In this document: positions 1 through 6,398 of the stretch, piece by piece | How positions within the stretch are numbered: position 1 is the stretch's first letter | How the letters are laid out: each line of letters opens with the position of its first letter | Origin: JBBITW01 sp037440525 | Lineage (GTDB): Bacteria; Desulfobacterota; BSN033; UBA1163 | Direction of reading: 5' to 3' | Length of the DNA stretch: 10,921 bases | NCBI GenBank assembly: GCA_037440525.1 | Contig: JBBITW010000125.1 | Coordinates: 1 to 10,921, forward strand | Translations under genes and position numbers: made by a program | Notes under the pieces: model-generated | Database searches by the model: none | The model's input: only the letters and a program-made list of their open reading frames with translations | Told to the model about the DNA's origin: nothing

Positions 1-40
1 CCTTCCTCACAGAAGGGGCAGAGTAATGAGTCTTTTCCAT
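1..40 (-). CDS. Start of an IclR-family-like transcriptional regulator (partial)
   Basis: Only the first 13 codons are in the window, reading MEKTHYSAPSVRK, and the frame is open to the edge. Many IclR-family repressors begin in this way: a short polar start, then Y-S-x-P-x-V and a basic residue leading into the first helix of the winged helix-turn-helix. A GGTGA Shine-Dalgarno sequence lies five bases before the ATG, and a TTGACA-type promoter lies further upstream on the same strand. The gene diverges from the AOR operon, the usual position for a local regulator that senses a carboxylic or aromatic metabolite. The start signals are seen directly. The family call rests on 13 residues and is an inference; any other protein with a similar N-terminus is possible. 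Confidence 0.42.
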   Translation of the reverse strand, partial: MEKTHYSAPSVRK

Positions 41-60
41 TTGTTCACCATATTGAACAA
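41..60. promoter_or_regulatory. Perfect inverted repeat, candidate operator of the divergent regulator
   Basis: Arms TTGTTCA (41-47) and TGAACAA (54-60) are exact reverse complements separated by six bases. The repeat covers the predicted transcription start and the Shine-Dalgarno of the minus-strand gene starting at 40. A bound dimer there would block that gene, as expected for autorepression. No second copy of the arms was seen near the plus-strand promoter. Confidence 0.5.
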
Positions 61-65
61 TCTAT

Positions 66-93
66 ATTTAATATCTTTTTCCCCTAATGTCAA
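66..93 (-). promoter_or_regulatory. Candidate sigma70-type promoter of the minus-strand regulator
   Basis: On the minus strand a perfect -35 TTGACA (93-88) is followed after 16 bases by TTAAAT (71-66), four of six matches to the -10 consensus. It would start RNA near base 59, about 19 bases before the ATG at 40, leaving room for the GGTGA ribosome site. Confidence 0.4.
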
Positions 94-170
94 TATCACC
101 ATTTCTTCTTTCGAGGATTTTTCTAAAAAGATGATATCGAGATAAGTGATAAAAATGTTTTTTATAAGTT

Positions 171-189
171 AAATAATTTTTAATTATTT
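171..189. repeat. AT-only inverted repeat in the divergent intergenic region
   Basis: AAATAATT (171-178) and AATTATTT (182-189) are exact reverse complements around TTT. The region 94-266 is very AT-rich and holds no credible gene. This repeat may be a binding site or simply a result of base composition. A second, weaker pair, ATTCC (237-241) and GGAAT (249-253), lies just upstream of the -35 of the plus-strand promoter, where an activator could sit. Confidence 0.25.
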
Positions 190-266
190 GAAATTAAAGA
201 TAAAATTGATGAATCCAAAATTTCATAAGATCTGGCATTCCAAATTGAGGAATTTATAAAAAATAC

Positions 267-294
267 TTGACAAAAAAACCTGGTATGTTATTAT
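267..294 (+). promoter_or_regulatory. Sigma70-type promoter of the AOR operon
   Basis: A perfect -35 TTGACA (267-272) is followed after 16 bases by TATTAT (289-294), five of six matches to the -10 consensus. Transcription would begin near base 301 and give a leader of about 48 bases before the first gene at 349. It is the only strong plus-strand promoter seen upstream of AOR1; none was recognised in the 118-base gap 544-661. Confidence 0.6.
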
Positions 295-348
295 TTCTGC
301 AAATAGAACCGTTCATTGTATAGAACTTTTATCTATTGGGGGTGTTTT

Positions 349-543
349 ATGAACATAGAAAAGGCTTCAAAAGAGAGAAGGGATGGTGAGGTGAGGTGCC
401 TTCACTGTTTTGAACGATTCTGGCCACAAAGAGGAACTGATAAGGCAAATTGTCCGAGATGTGGCATGGAGTGGAGAATCTCCTGGCCATATCCACAGAC
501 CGCGAAGATAAGAGGACCTGTTTGGGAAAAGTTTCCAAAATAA
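349..543 (+). CDS. Small zinc-ribbon protein (64 aa), function unknown
   Basis: The protein has two CxxC knuckles, C17-C20 and C35-C38, 14 residues apart, with proline and glycine around the second (NCPRCG). This is the layout of a zinc ribbon that binds one structural zinc. A basic N-terminus precedes it, and a Trp/Pro-rich tail follows (residues 42-64). There is no signal peptide or membrane segment. The ATG at 349 was preferred to the upstream TTG at 316 because GGGGGTG lies four bases before it. It is the first gene after the promoter at 267-294 and probably shares the AOR transcript, with a 118-base gap to AOR1. It could be a small nucleic-acid or protein-binding factor, or an accessory or assembly protein for the metalloenzyme. 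I do not recognise a named family. Confidence 0.72.
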   Translation: MNIEKASKERRDGEVRCLHCFERFWPQRGTDKANCPRCGMEWRISWPYPQTAKIRGPVWEKFPK

Positions 544-661
544 AGTGCGGAATTTTTTTGCTTCGGGCAAGGATTGTGGAATTTAAAGATATCTAAAACC
601 CTATTCAATGAAATTGGATATTCAGCATTTAGAAATCCAAATATGAGAGAAGGAGGACTTT

Positions 662-2569
662 ATGGCACTCAGTAGAAAGATTGCTTATATCAATTTAACC
701 AATGGGGAGATTAGAACTGCCCCTATTCCACTTGAACTCAGGAAGAGATATATTGGAGGCCGCGGTTTAGATATATATCTTCTCTATAACCATCTTCCCC
801 AGGGTATAGATCCTTTTAGTCCAGAAAATGTAGTCATTGTAAGTGCAGGCCTCTTGGGAGGCACACCGGCTTCAGCCTCTGCAAGGACACATGTGATGTC
901 CAAATCTCCTCTTACAGGCTATCTTGGAAGCACAAACATGGGTGGCTTCTTCGCACCTGAACTTCGCTGGGCAGGATTCGACCACCTTCTTATCAAAGGA
1001 AAGGCCCCAAAGCCATCTTACCTATATGTAAATAATGGGAAGATTGAGATCCGGGATGCCTCAGCGATCTGGGGTGAGACAGTGCAGGATACTCAGGAAA
1101 TCCTCAGAAAAGAACTCCGAGATGATGATATTCAAACCCTCTGTATCGGCCCTGCAGGAGAGAGGCTTGTGAGATTTGCCAATGTGATGAGCCGTCACAA
1201 GAATTCAGGGGGAAGAACTGGATTGGGTGCTGTCCTGGGATCAAAGAATCTCAAGGCCATTGTTGCTCGGGGGACTATGGATATAAAGATCCACTCTCCA
1301 ATAGAAGCCCTCGAATATGATAAGAAAGTTATAAGGGATATCTGCTCAACAAAATTTGGCCAGATCATGCAGCGCTGGGGAACCATGTTCATCTACGGGG
1401 TAACAAATACAACAGGGCTTGTGCGAACAAATAATTTCCAACTAAACCAGTTAACTGATAGTTCGTCAATTGAATGTGAGAATATCGATGACTATTCAAT
1501 CGGGACTGACGGTTGTTTTGGATGCCAGCTTCACTGTCGTCACAGATATATCATAAAAGAAGGACCATATGCAGGTACTTATGCTCAGGGACCAGAATAC
1601 ACAAGTCAGGGGGCATGGGGAACAGAGGTTGGTTGCAGGAATTTCAATACGATCCTTGTTGGAAATCACCTTGTGAACATTTATGGTCTGGATACCCTCG
1701 AAACAGGTAGTCTCATTGCATGGGCAATGGAACTTTACGAAAAGGGAATCCTTACAGACGAGGATACAGGGGGATTGAAATTGGAGTTTGGTAACGATGA
1801 GGCTGTTATTGAAATGATTCACCGAATTGGAAGGAGAGAGGGGCTGGGAGATATCCTGGCAGAAGGTGGACTTCGTGCCGCTCAAAAGATAGGTAAAGGG
1901 GCTGAGAAATATCTAATCCACGTAAAGGGTCTCTCAAACCTTCATTCAGATGAAAGGCCAACTCCGAGCCTTGCCCTTGGCATTGCAACCGCAACCCGAG
2001 GCTCTGACCACCTACGTTCTCGACCAGCTATTGATCTATACCATCTCCCTGAACCAGTATTGAGGAAGATCTATAGTAACCCGATTCCCTATAATGGTCC
2101 TCTCACATCAGACTACAGGGATTATGATGGGAAACCATGGCAGGTAGTATGGCATGAGATGTGTTATATGGCAGTTGACATGATCGGGATGTGTAAATTC
2201 CATACTGTCTTCCTCGGTGTAAACATGCCGAACTTTGAAGAGTTTTCAAAGATGATCTACTACAATACAGGCCTTGAACTTTCACCCAGAGATATCTGGG
2301 ATTGTGCAGATCGTGCATATAACCTCGAAAGGCTCTTCAATATCAGAGAGGGAGCAACCCGCAAGGACGACTGGCTTGTAGATCGTTATTTTGATGAACC
2401 AACTCCCATAGGATTGGACATTGTGCGGGGAAGGGCACTGGATCGTGAGAAATTTAGAGATATGATTAATGAATACTACAGAATCCATGGGTGGGATGAC
2501 AATGGAGTTCCGGAACCGGAAACCCTTAAGAAATTAGGGCTTGATCAGGAGCCGAGTCACAAATTATAG
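662..2569 (+). CDS. Aldehyde:ferredoxin oxidoreductase family tungsten/molybdenum enzyme, large subunit (AOR1)
   Basis: This 635-aa protein has the full AOR layout: N-terminal pterin-binding domain (about 1-205, with IGGRGLD, ASARTHV and STNMGG), then domains 2 and 3. The [4Fe-4S] ligands are C285, C288 and C292 (CFGCQLHC) plus C511. R75, N92 and R185 fall where family members contact the bis-pterin cofactor. E312 (GPEY) and H450 (SDHLR) match the Glu and His near the tungsten in Pyrococcus AOR, whose numbering I recall as 313 and 448. The middle of domain 1 and the C-terminal FNIREG...GWDDNGVP stretch also recall BamB, the AOR-type subunit of class II benzoyl-CoA reductase. GPEY makes an ordinary aldehyde- or acid-converting member equally possible. 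The substrate is unknown. An AGGAGG site lies five bases before the ATG. Two ferredoxin subunits follow. Confidence 0.9.
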   Translation: MALSRKIAYINLTNGEIRTAPIPLELRKRYIGGRGLDIYLLYNHLPQGIDPFSPENVVIVSAGLLGGTPASASARTHVMSKSPLTGYLGSTNMGGFFAPELRWAGFDHLLIKGKAPKPSYLYVNNGKIEIRDASAIWGETVQDTQEILRKELRDDDIQTLCIGPAGERLVRFANVMSRHKNSGGRTGLGAVLGSKNLKAIVARGTMDIKIHSPIEALEYDKKVIRDICSTKFGQIMQRWGTMFIYGVTNTTGLVRTNNFQLNQLTDSSSIECENIDDYSIGTDGCFGCQLHCRHRYIIKEGPYAGTYAQGPEYTSQGAWGTEVGCRNFNTILVGNHLVNIYGLDTLETGSLIAWAMELYEKGILTDEDTGGLKLEFGNDEAVIEMIHRIGRREGLGDILAEGGLRAAQKIGKGAEKYLIHVKGLSNLHSDERPTPSLALGIATATRGSDHLRSRPAIDLYHLPEPVLRKIYSNPIPYNGPLTSDYRDYDGKPWQVVWHEMCYMAVDMIGMCKFHTVFLGVNMPNFEEFSKMIYYNTGLELSPRDIWDCADRAYNLERLFNIREGATRKDDWLVDRYFDEPTPIGLDIVRGRALDREKFRDMINEYYRIHGWDDNGVPEPETLKKLGLDQEPSHKL

Positions 2570-2615
2570 GAAGAAGATTACAATTTCAAAACAAAAATCA
2601 ATGAGGAGGCCATCG

Positions 2616-3101
2616 ATGGAGCAAAAGGTATTGGTTGTCGATCATGAGAAGTGCACAGGTTGTCGTCAATGTGAGCTTGTCTGTTCAGTCTTCCATCACG
2701 GGGTTAGCAATCCAAGCCTCTCCCGTATCAATGTGATCAAGTGGGAGAATGTGGGGTTCTACTTTCCTATGCTATGTCAGCATTGTGAAGAGGCAGCCTG
2801 TATGAGTGTATGCCCGAAGGGTGCAATCTATAGGGATGAAGAATTAAACCGTGTCATGGTCAATTATGATCTGTGCATTGGCTGTAAGATGTGTGTAACA
2901 GCCTGTCCCTTTGGTGCTATGGGCATAAACGTAAAGGAGAAGAAGGTCATAAAGTGCGACTACTGTGATGGAGACCCAAAATGTGTAGCATTCTGTGAGA
3001 CAAAGGCAGTGGATTATATTGATGCAGAAAGGGCAAATCTGAAGAAGAAGAGGGAAGCGGTCCTGAAGTATTCAGAGTTGATGCGAAGATTTGTTGGATG
3101 A
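2616..3101 (+). CDS. Four-cluster [4Fe-4S] electron-transfer subunit A (DmsB/AOR-associated type)
   Basis: This 161-aa protein has 16 cysteines in four groups: C13-C16-C19-C23, C54-C57-C62-C66, C87-C90-C93-C97 and C114-C117-C123-C127. The pattern is that of electron-transfer subunits of DMSO-reductase-type and AOR-type enzymes (DmsB, YdhY, AorA). It should hold four [4Fe-4S] clusters and wire AOR1 to the next acceptor. The C-terminus (135-161) is a charged helix that may dock to a partner. No Tat or Sec signal is visible, so it is probably cytoplasmic. The ATG at 2616 was chosen because AGGAGG (2604-2609) lies six bases upstream; a longer frame back to a TTG at 2541 would overlap AOR1 without a ribosome site. 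It starts 46 bases after AOR1. Confidence 0.88.
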   Translation: MEQKVLVVDHEKCTGCRQCELVCSVFHHGVSNPSLSRINVIKWENVGFYFPMLCQHCEEAACMSVCPKGAIYRDEELNRVMVNYDLCIGCKMCVTACPFGAMGINVKEKKVIKCDYCDGDPKCVAFCETKAVDYIDAERANLKKKREAVLKYSELMRRFVG

Positions 3102-3108
3102 TAACAAT

Positions 3109-3585
3109 ATGAATGCCATCTCAATAATTCCTGATCTCTGTTCTGGATGTGAATCGTGTGAAATTGTCTGTTCCCTCTCTCACGAAGAATCCTTCTCTTC
3201 ACTCCTTTCTCGTATCCAGATCAAGAAATGGGGGGAAATCGGTGTTTATATACCCATAGTCTGCCAGCACTGTGAAGATGCACCCTGTATAAACATCTGC
3301 CCGACAAAGGCGAGAATTCGCCTCGAGGAGAGCGGGGCTGTCATCACAGATGAAAAATGGTGTGTTGGGTGTAAATCCTGTATATATGCCTGCCCATTTT
3401 CAGCACCTATTATCCATCCAAAAAAAGGAAAGACCATGACCTGCGATCTCTGCAGGGGTAAACCCCTATGTGTTGAGGTCTGCACCACAGGAGCCCTTTC
3501 CTTCACAACCGATGGAAGGCTTTCTTTCCAGAGAAAAAGGGCCTCCATTAAACAGTCCCTCCAAACCCTAAAATCAATCCCCTGA
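3109..3585 (+). CDS. Four-cluster [4Fe-4S] electron-transfer subunit B, paralogue of subunit A
   Basis: This 158-aa protein repeats the plan of its upstream neighbour: C11-C14-C17-C21, C52-C55-C60-C64, C85-C88-C91-C95 and C112-C115-C121-C125, again enough for four [4Fe-4S] clusters. The two share phrases such as CQHCE, SRI and ACPF but differ along their length, so they arose by an old duplication. The ATG at 3109 lies seven bases after subunit A ends, with a weak GGAT site inside the end of that gene. An in-frame TTG at 3091 is an alternative that would overlap. AOR2 follows closely, which suggests that each AOR-type subunit has its own ferredoxin partner, or that both form one long wire to the membrane anchor. 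No export signal is seen. Confidence 0.87.
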   Translation: MNAISIIPDLCSGCESCEIVCSLSHEESFSSLLSRIQIKKWGEIGVYIPIVCQHCEDAPCINICPTKARIRLEESGAVITDEKWCVGCKSCIYACPFSAPIIHPKKGKTMTCDLCRGKPLCVEVCTTGALSFTTDGRLSFQRKRASIKQSLQTLKSIP

Positions 3586-3596
3586 GGTTGAAACAA

Positions 3597-5192
3597 ATGA
3601 TAAAAGGCAGTGTACCGAAAAGGCTTCTGATTGACTTAAGTAACCACAGGGTTTCCTCTGAAGAGATTGCCTCCTCTGAGATAGAGAGATGGATTGGGGG
3701 AAGAGGTCTTAATGCAAGATTCTTTCTTGAAGAAAACCCTCCAAACCAACCTTTCTCACCTCAAAATCCAGTTGCCTTTGCTGTAGGCCCTGTAACCGGA
3801 ACACTCATACCATTTTCGGGTTTTACAAGTGTCTCCACATTCTCCCCTCTTTTAGATCCACCAGGTTATGCCCATCTGAGCCTTCCAGGTCACTTCGGAG
3901 CAGAACTCAAGCAAGTTGGTTTTGAACAGCTTATTATCAGGGGCAAAGGAGAGAAGCCTATTTATCTCTGGATCGATGAAAAAGGTGTGATATTTGAAGA
4001 TGCAACTCACATCTGGGGCAAGGACACATATGAGGCGGCTATAAAAATTTATGAAGAAAAAGAGGATAGAGATGCTGAGATCATTTGCATTGGACCTGCT
4101 GGAGAAAGACTTATCCCTTTCTCTAATGTAACGAACTGTTTTTCATGGGCAGGGGAACATATTGGTTTGGGATCTATCTTTGGATCGAAGAATCTCAAGG
4201 CAGTGGCCATACGTGGTGGAGATTCTATCTCCACAGATAAACCTTCTCAATTCTTAAATTTCTGCCTCTCTTTGAGAGAACGAATCCAAAAGGATCGGAA
4301 AGCCATCCAGTTAAGAGAGGAAGGAACCTTCTTTTCCCTGGGTGAAAATGGTGGGGGACTTGGTATAAGAAACTTCAACGAGATGAGCAATGAGGATACT
4401 GAGAAAAGATGGAAGAAGGTCTATCTTAAAAAATACCATTATGGCAGGCAGGGATGTTTCTCCTGCCCGATTCATTGTGGTCGAATCACACAATTCTTAG
4501 GAGAATATTTTGGTGGCCTTCATCTCGAAGGTGCATGGAGCCTTGGACCGAGAATTGGAATATATGATTGGCAATGGACTCTAAAATTATTCCGTACGTT
4601 ACAATTAAATGGTATTGATCCAGCCTCCATGGGCTCGCTTCTCTCCTGGATGGTTGATTGTCATGAAAAAGGAATCCTCTCTGACAAAGAGATAGGCTCA
4701 AATGGAGGCGACATAAGGGATGGTGAAACCATAGCACATATGATGGATATGATCATAAGTGGAAGAGATATGGGTGAGATCTTCTGTCGTGGGAGTCTAT
4801 ATGCCTCAAAAATTCTTGGTAAAGGCCATGAGTTTGTTCATCACACAAAAGGGATGGAACTCCCGATTAGAGATCCTCGATCTTCAAATTCCTATTCACT
4901 TTCGCTCAAGTTATTTCCCTCTGAATGGGATTATCTTGTAAGCTTCGACTTCTCAGAACATTTATCAAAAGAAGAAGATGTTGTCTCTCATGTCACCATG
5001 AAAGAGAAACTGAAGATTTTAGCCGATACTATTACACTCTGTCCTCTGGTCGTATCCAGGCTTTCCTTGATAAAGCCCGAGGATATATCTGAAATCCTTG
5101 AAATGGCAATCGGAATCTCAAAAACACCTTCTCAGTGGATCTCTGTGGCAGATGATATTTTAAAATTGGAAAAGAATATTTCAGGAGAATAA
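3597..5192 (+). CDS. Shortened, probably non-catalytic AOR-family paralogue (AOR2)
   Basis: This 531-aa protein is homologous to AOR1 across WIGGRGLN, CIGPAGERL, LGS-FGSKNLKA and the cluster motif CFSCPIHC. The [4Fe-4S] ligands C287, C290, C294 and C482 are all kept. By eye against AOR1, several residues expected at the pterin and active site are changed: R75 to F76, K81 to F82, N92 to S95, R185 to H188, E312 to H309, H450 to Y446 and R452 to V448. It also lacks about 70 C-terminal residues of AOR1. I infer that it carries an iron-sulfur cluster but binds no tungstopterin, or binds it abnormally, and acts as a structural or electron-relay subunit. The reading frame is intact. The ATG at 3597 has GAGGT eight bases upstream; a TTG at 3588 lacks spacing to it. 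Confidence 0.85.
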   Translation: MIKGSVPKRLLIDLSNHRVSSEEIASSEIERWIGGRGLNARFFLEENPPNQPFSPQNPVAFAVGPVTGTLIPFSGFTSVSTFSPLLDPPGYAHLSLPGHFGAELKQVGFEQLIIRGKGEKPIYLWIDEKGVIFEDATHIWGKDTYEAAIKIYEEKEDRDAEIICIGPAGERLIPFSNVTNCFSWAGEHIGLGSIFGSKNLKAVAIRGGDSISTDKPSQFLNFCLSLRERIQKDRKAIQLREEGTFFSLGENGGGLGIRNFNEMSNEDTEKRWKKVYLKKYHYGRQGCFSCPIHCGRITQFLGEYFGGLHLEGAWSLGPRIGIYDWQWTLKLFRTLQLNGIDPASMGSLLSWMVDCHEKGILSDKEIGSNGGDIRDGETIAHMMDMIISGRDMGEIFCRGSLYASKILGKGHEFVHHTKGMELPIRDPRSSNSYSLSLKLFPSEWDYLVSFDFSEHLSKEEDVVSHVTMKEKLKILADTITLCPLVVSRLSLIKPEDISEILEMAIGISKTPSQWISVADDILKLEKNISGE

Positions 5193-5195
5193 GTC

Positions 5196-6101
5196 ATGGA
5201 AACCCAGAGCCATACTTCACTTCCAAAGTCTGCATACCTGAGACTTCTTGAATATCAGATGAAGTCTAAACCTCGAAGCTTTGACCCTGATATCCCCCTC
5301 ATAATCTTCATCACCCTCTCGAGAATCTCATCAGGCCTTGGTCTTACAAATCCCTTTTTCACCCCTTCAATCAAATGGATTGCCATTTCACTAATCTTCA
5401 TGTTTATAGCCATAATTGCTTCAATACTCCATCTAAATGTCCCGAAGAGATTTCTCACAATGATCCGTAACAATAGATCATATCTTGTCTGGGAGGTTCG
5501 ACTTGCCGGGGCAATGACACTCGGATTTTTCTTAGAATTACTATCTAAATTGGGGCACCTCCGGGGAGACTTTATCCCATTTGGCTGGCTAAACCTTGCC
5601 CTGTCTTTTTTCTTCATTATCTCAACAGGATTGGCATATAGATTTGACTGCCATCCTTCGTGGAAGAGCCCTGTTTTGCCAATATACTATATAGTTTCTG
5701 CTGTATGGATAGGAACTATTATCCATAGCGTTACTGAGGTTCAATCATTTATTTTTATCCTTATATCCATCTCATGTCTTTTCATTCAGGTTATACTTTT
5801 ACTTCTTTACCGGAAGCATCTAAAGAGGACATCCCATTCCTCATTGAGCGAATTGATTTCAGGAAATGAGAGATGGTTTTTTCTTCTATTTATCTGGACA
5901 AATCTCCTTCTTCCGCTCCTTTTTACCACTGTTATATTCCTTGTTGGTGGGAATGAGATGATATCTATATCTTTTGTAATAAGTCTAACCATAGGTATAT
6001 TTTTAGAGCGAATCCTATTCTTCAGGGTTGAAAGGCCAAACTATTTCCTCTCATTTATTGAGAATCCCGAAAGAATAGGTAATTATTGGATAAGGGGTTA
6101 A
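5196..6101 (+). CDS. DmsC-type membrane anchor subunit (quinone-interacting)
   Basis: This 301-aa protein has about eight hydrophobic helices (roughly 33-50, 58-79, 101-118, 130-148, 161-178, 182-204, 228-250 and 256-275), the number and length of E. coli DmsC. The stretch SILHLNVP followed by NNRSYLVWEV matches the DmsC pattern of a His-Leu-x-x-Pro turn and a later Glu. H79 and E100 would correspond to DmsC His65 and Glu87, which I recall as affecting menaquinol binding. No haem-ligand pattern is obvious. AGGAGAA lies six bases before the ATG, which starts three bases after AOR2 stops, implying coupled translation. With two DmsB-like proteins in the operon, it would anchor the AOR complex and link it to quinones. 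An NrfD/PsrC-type anchor is the alternative reading. Confidence 0.75.
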   Translation: METQSHTSLPKSAYLRLLEYQMKSKPRSFDPDIPLIIFITLSRISSGLGLTNPFFTPSIKWIAISLIFMFIAIIASILHLNVPKRFLTMIRNNRSYLVWEVRLAGAMTLGFFLELLSKLGHLRGDFIPFGWLNLALSFFFIISTGLAYRFDCHPSWKSPVLPIYYIVSAVWIGTIIHSVTEVQSFIFILISISCLFIQVILLLLYRKHLKRTSHSSLSELISGNERWFFLLFIWTNLLLPLLFTTVIFLVGGNEMISISFVISLTIGIFLERILFFRVERPNYFLSFIENPERIGNYWIRG

Positions 6102-6103
6102 TT

Positions 6104-6391
6104 ATGAAGATCAATATCGAATTCCTGGGTCTTCCAATGATTTCAGATTTGATAGGGAAGAAGAAACTACAGCTTGAGATATCAGGTAACACAGTCAGGG
6201 ATGTAATCAATGAATTGATTAACCGGTATGGTAAAAAGTTGAGAGAGGCTTTTTATGATAAGGATGGAAACTTTGATCTAATGATACAGATTGCCATTAA
6301 TGGTAAATCATTCATTTCTCCGGACAAACATGATACTGAATTAAAGGAAGGGGACAGTCTGATATTTATGATGCTTCTTGCAGGAGGTTAA
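6104..6391 (+). CDS. MoaD/ThiS-family sulfur-carrier protein
   Basis: This 95-aa beta-grasp protein ends in the exposed LLAGG tail, whose terminal glycine is activated as a thiocarboxylate. The pattern INGK...TELKEGD...F...LAGG is typical of MoaD. MoaD supplies the dithiolene sulfurs of molybdopterin, the cofactor an AOR needs, and AOR operons often carry their own copy (such as aorD in Aromatoleum). The ATG at 6104 follows AGGGG by six bases and lies two bases after the DmsC-like stop, so translation is probably coupled. An upstream TTG at 6086 would overlap the previous gene and is less likely. It could be dedicated to the tungsten form or to this complex; that is inference. Confidence 0.88.
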   Translation: MKINIEFLGLPMISDLIGKKKLQLEISGNTVRDVINELINRYGKKLREAFYDKDGNFDLMIQIAINGKSFISPDKHDTELKEGDSLIFMMLLAGG

Positions 6392-6398
6392 GAGTCTA

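Noticed and set aside
1..24. Minus-strand CPFCEE-like zinc-knuckle phrase at the left edge
   Set aside because: Its frame has a TGA shortly upstream and no start codon before the phrase; the neighbouring frame has a promoter, ribosome site and ATG.
544..661. Separate promoter or terminator between the zinc-ribbon gene and AOR1
   Set aside because: I found no stem followed by a T-run and no convincing -35/-10 pair in this gap, although an undetected weak site cannot be excluded.
1496..1885. 129-codon minus-strand frame inside AOR1
   Set aside because: It is antisense to conserved AOR sequence including the cluster motif and shows no domain of its own.
2541..2615. Upstream extension of the first ferredoxin gene to a TTG at 2541
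   Set aside because: It overlaps the end of AOR1, has no ribosome site, and adds a basic stretch not seen in the family; AGGAGG sits correctly for the ATG at 2616.
3246..3596. 116-codon minus-strand frame opposite the second ferredoxin
   Set aside because: It is antisense to a strongly conserved cysteine-rich gene and has no supporting motif.
5130..5260. Frameshift explaining the short C-terminus of AOR2
   Set aside because: No AOR-like C-terminal sequence is found in other frames after 5192; the anchor gene begins three bases later with a proper ribosome site.
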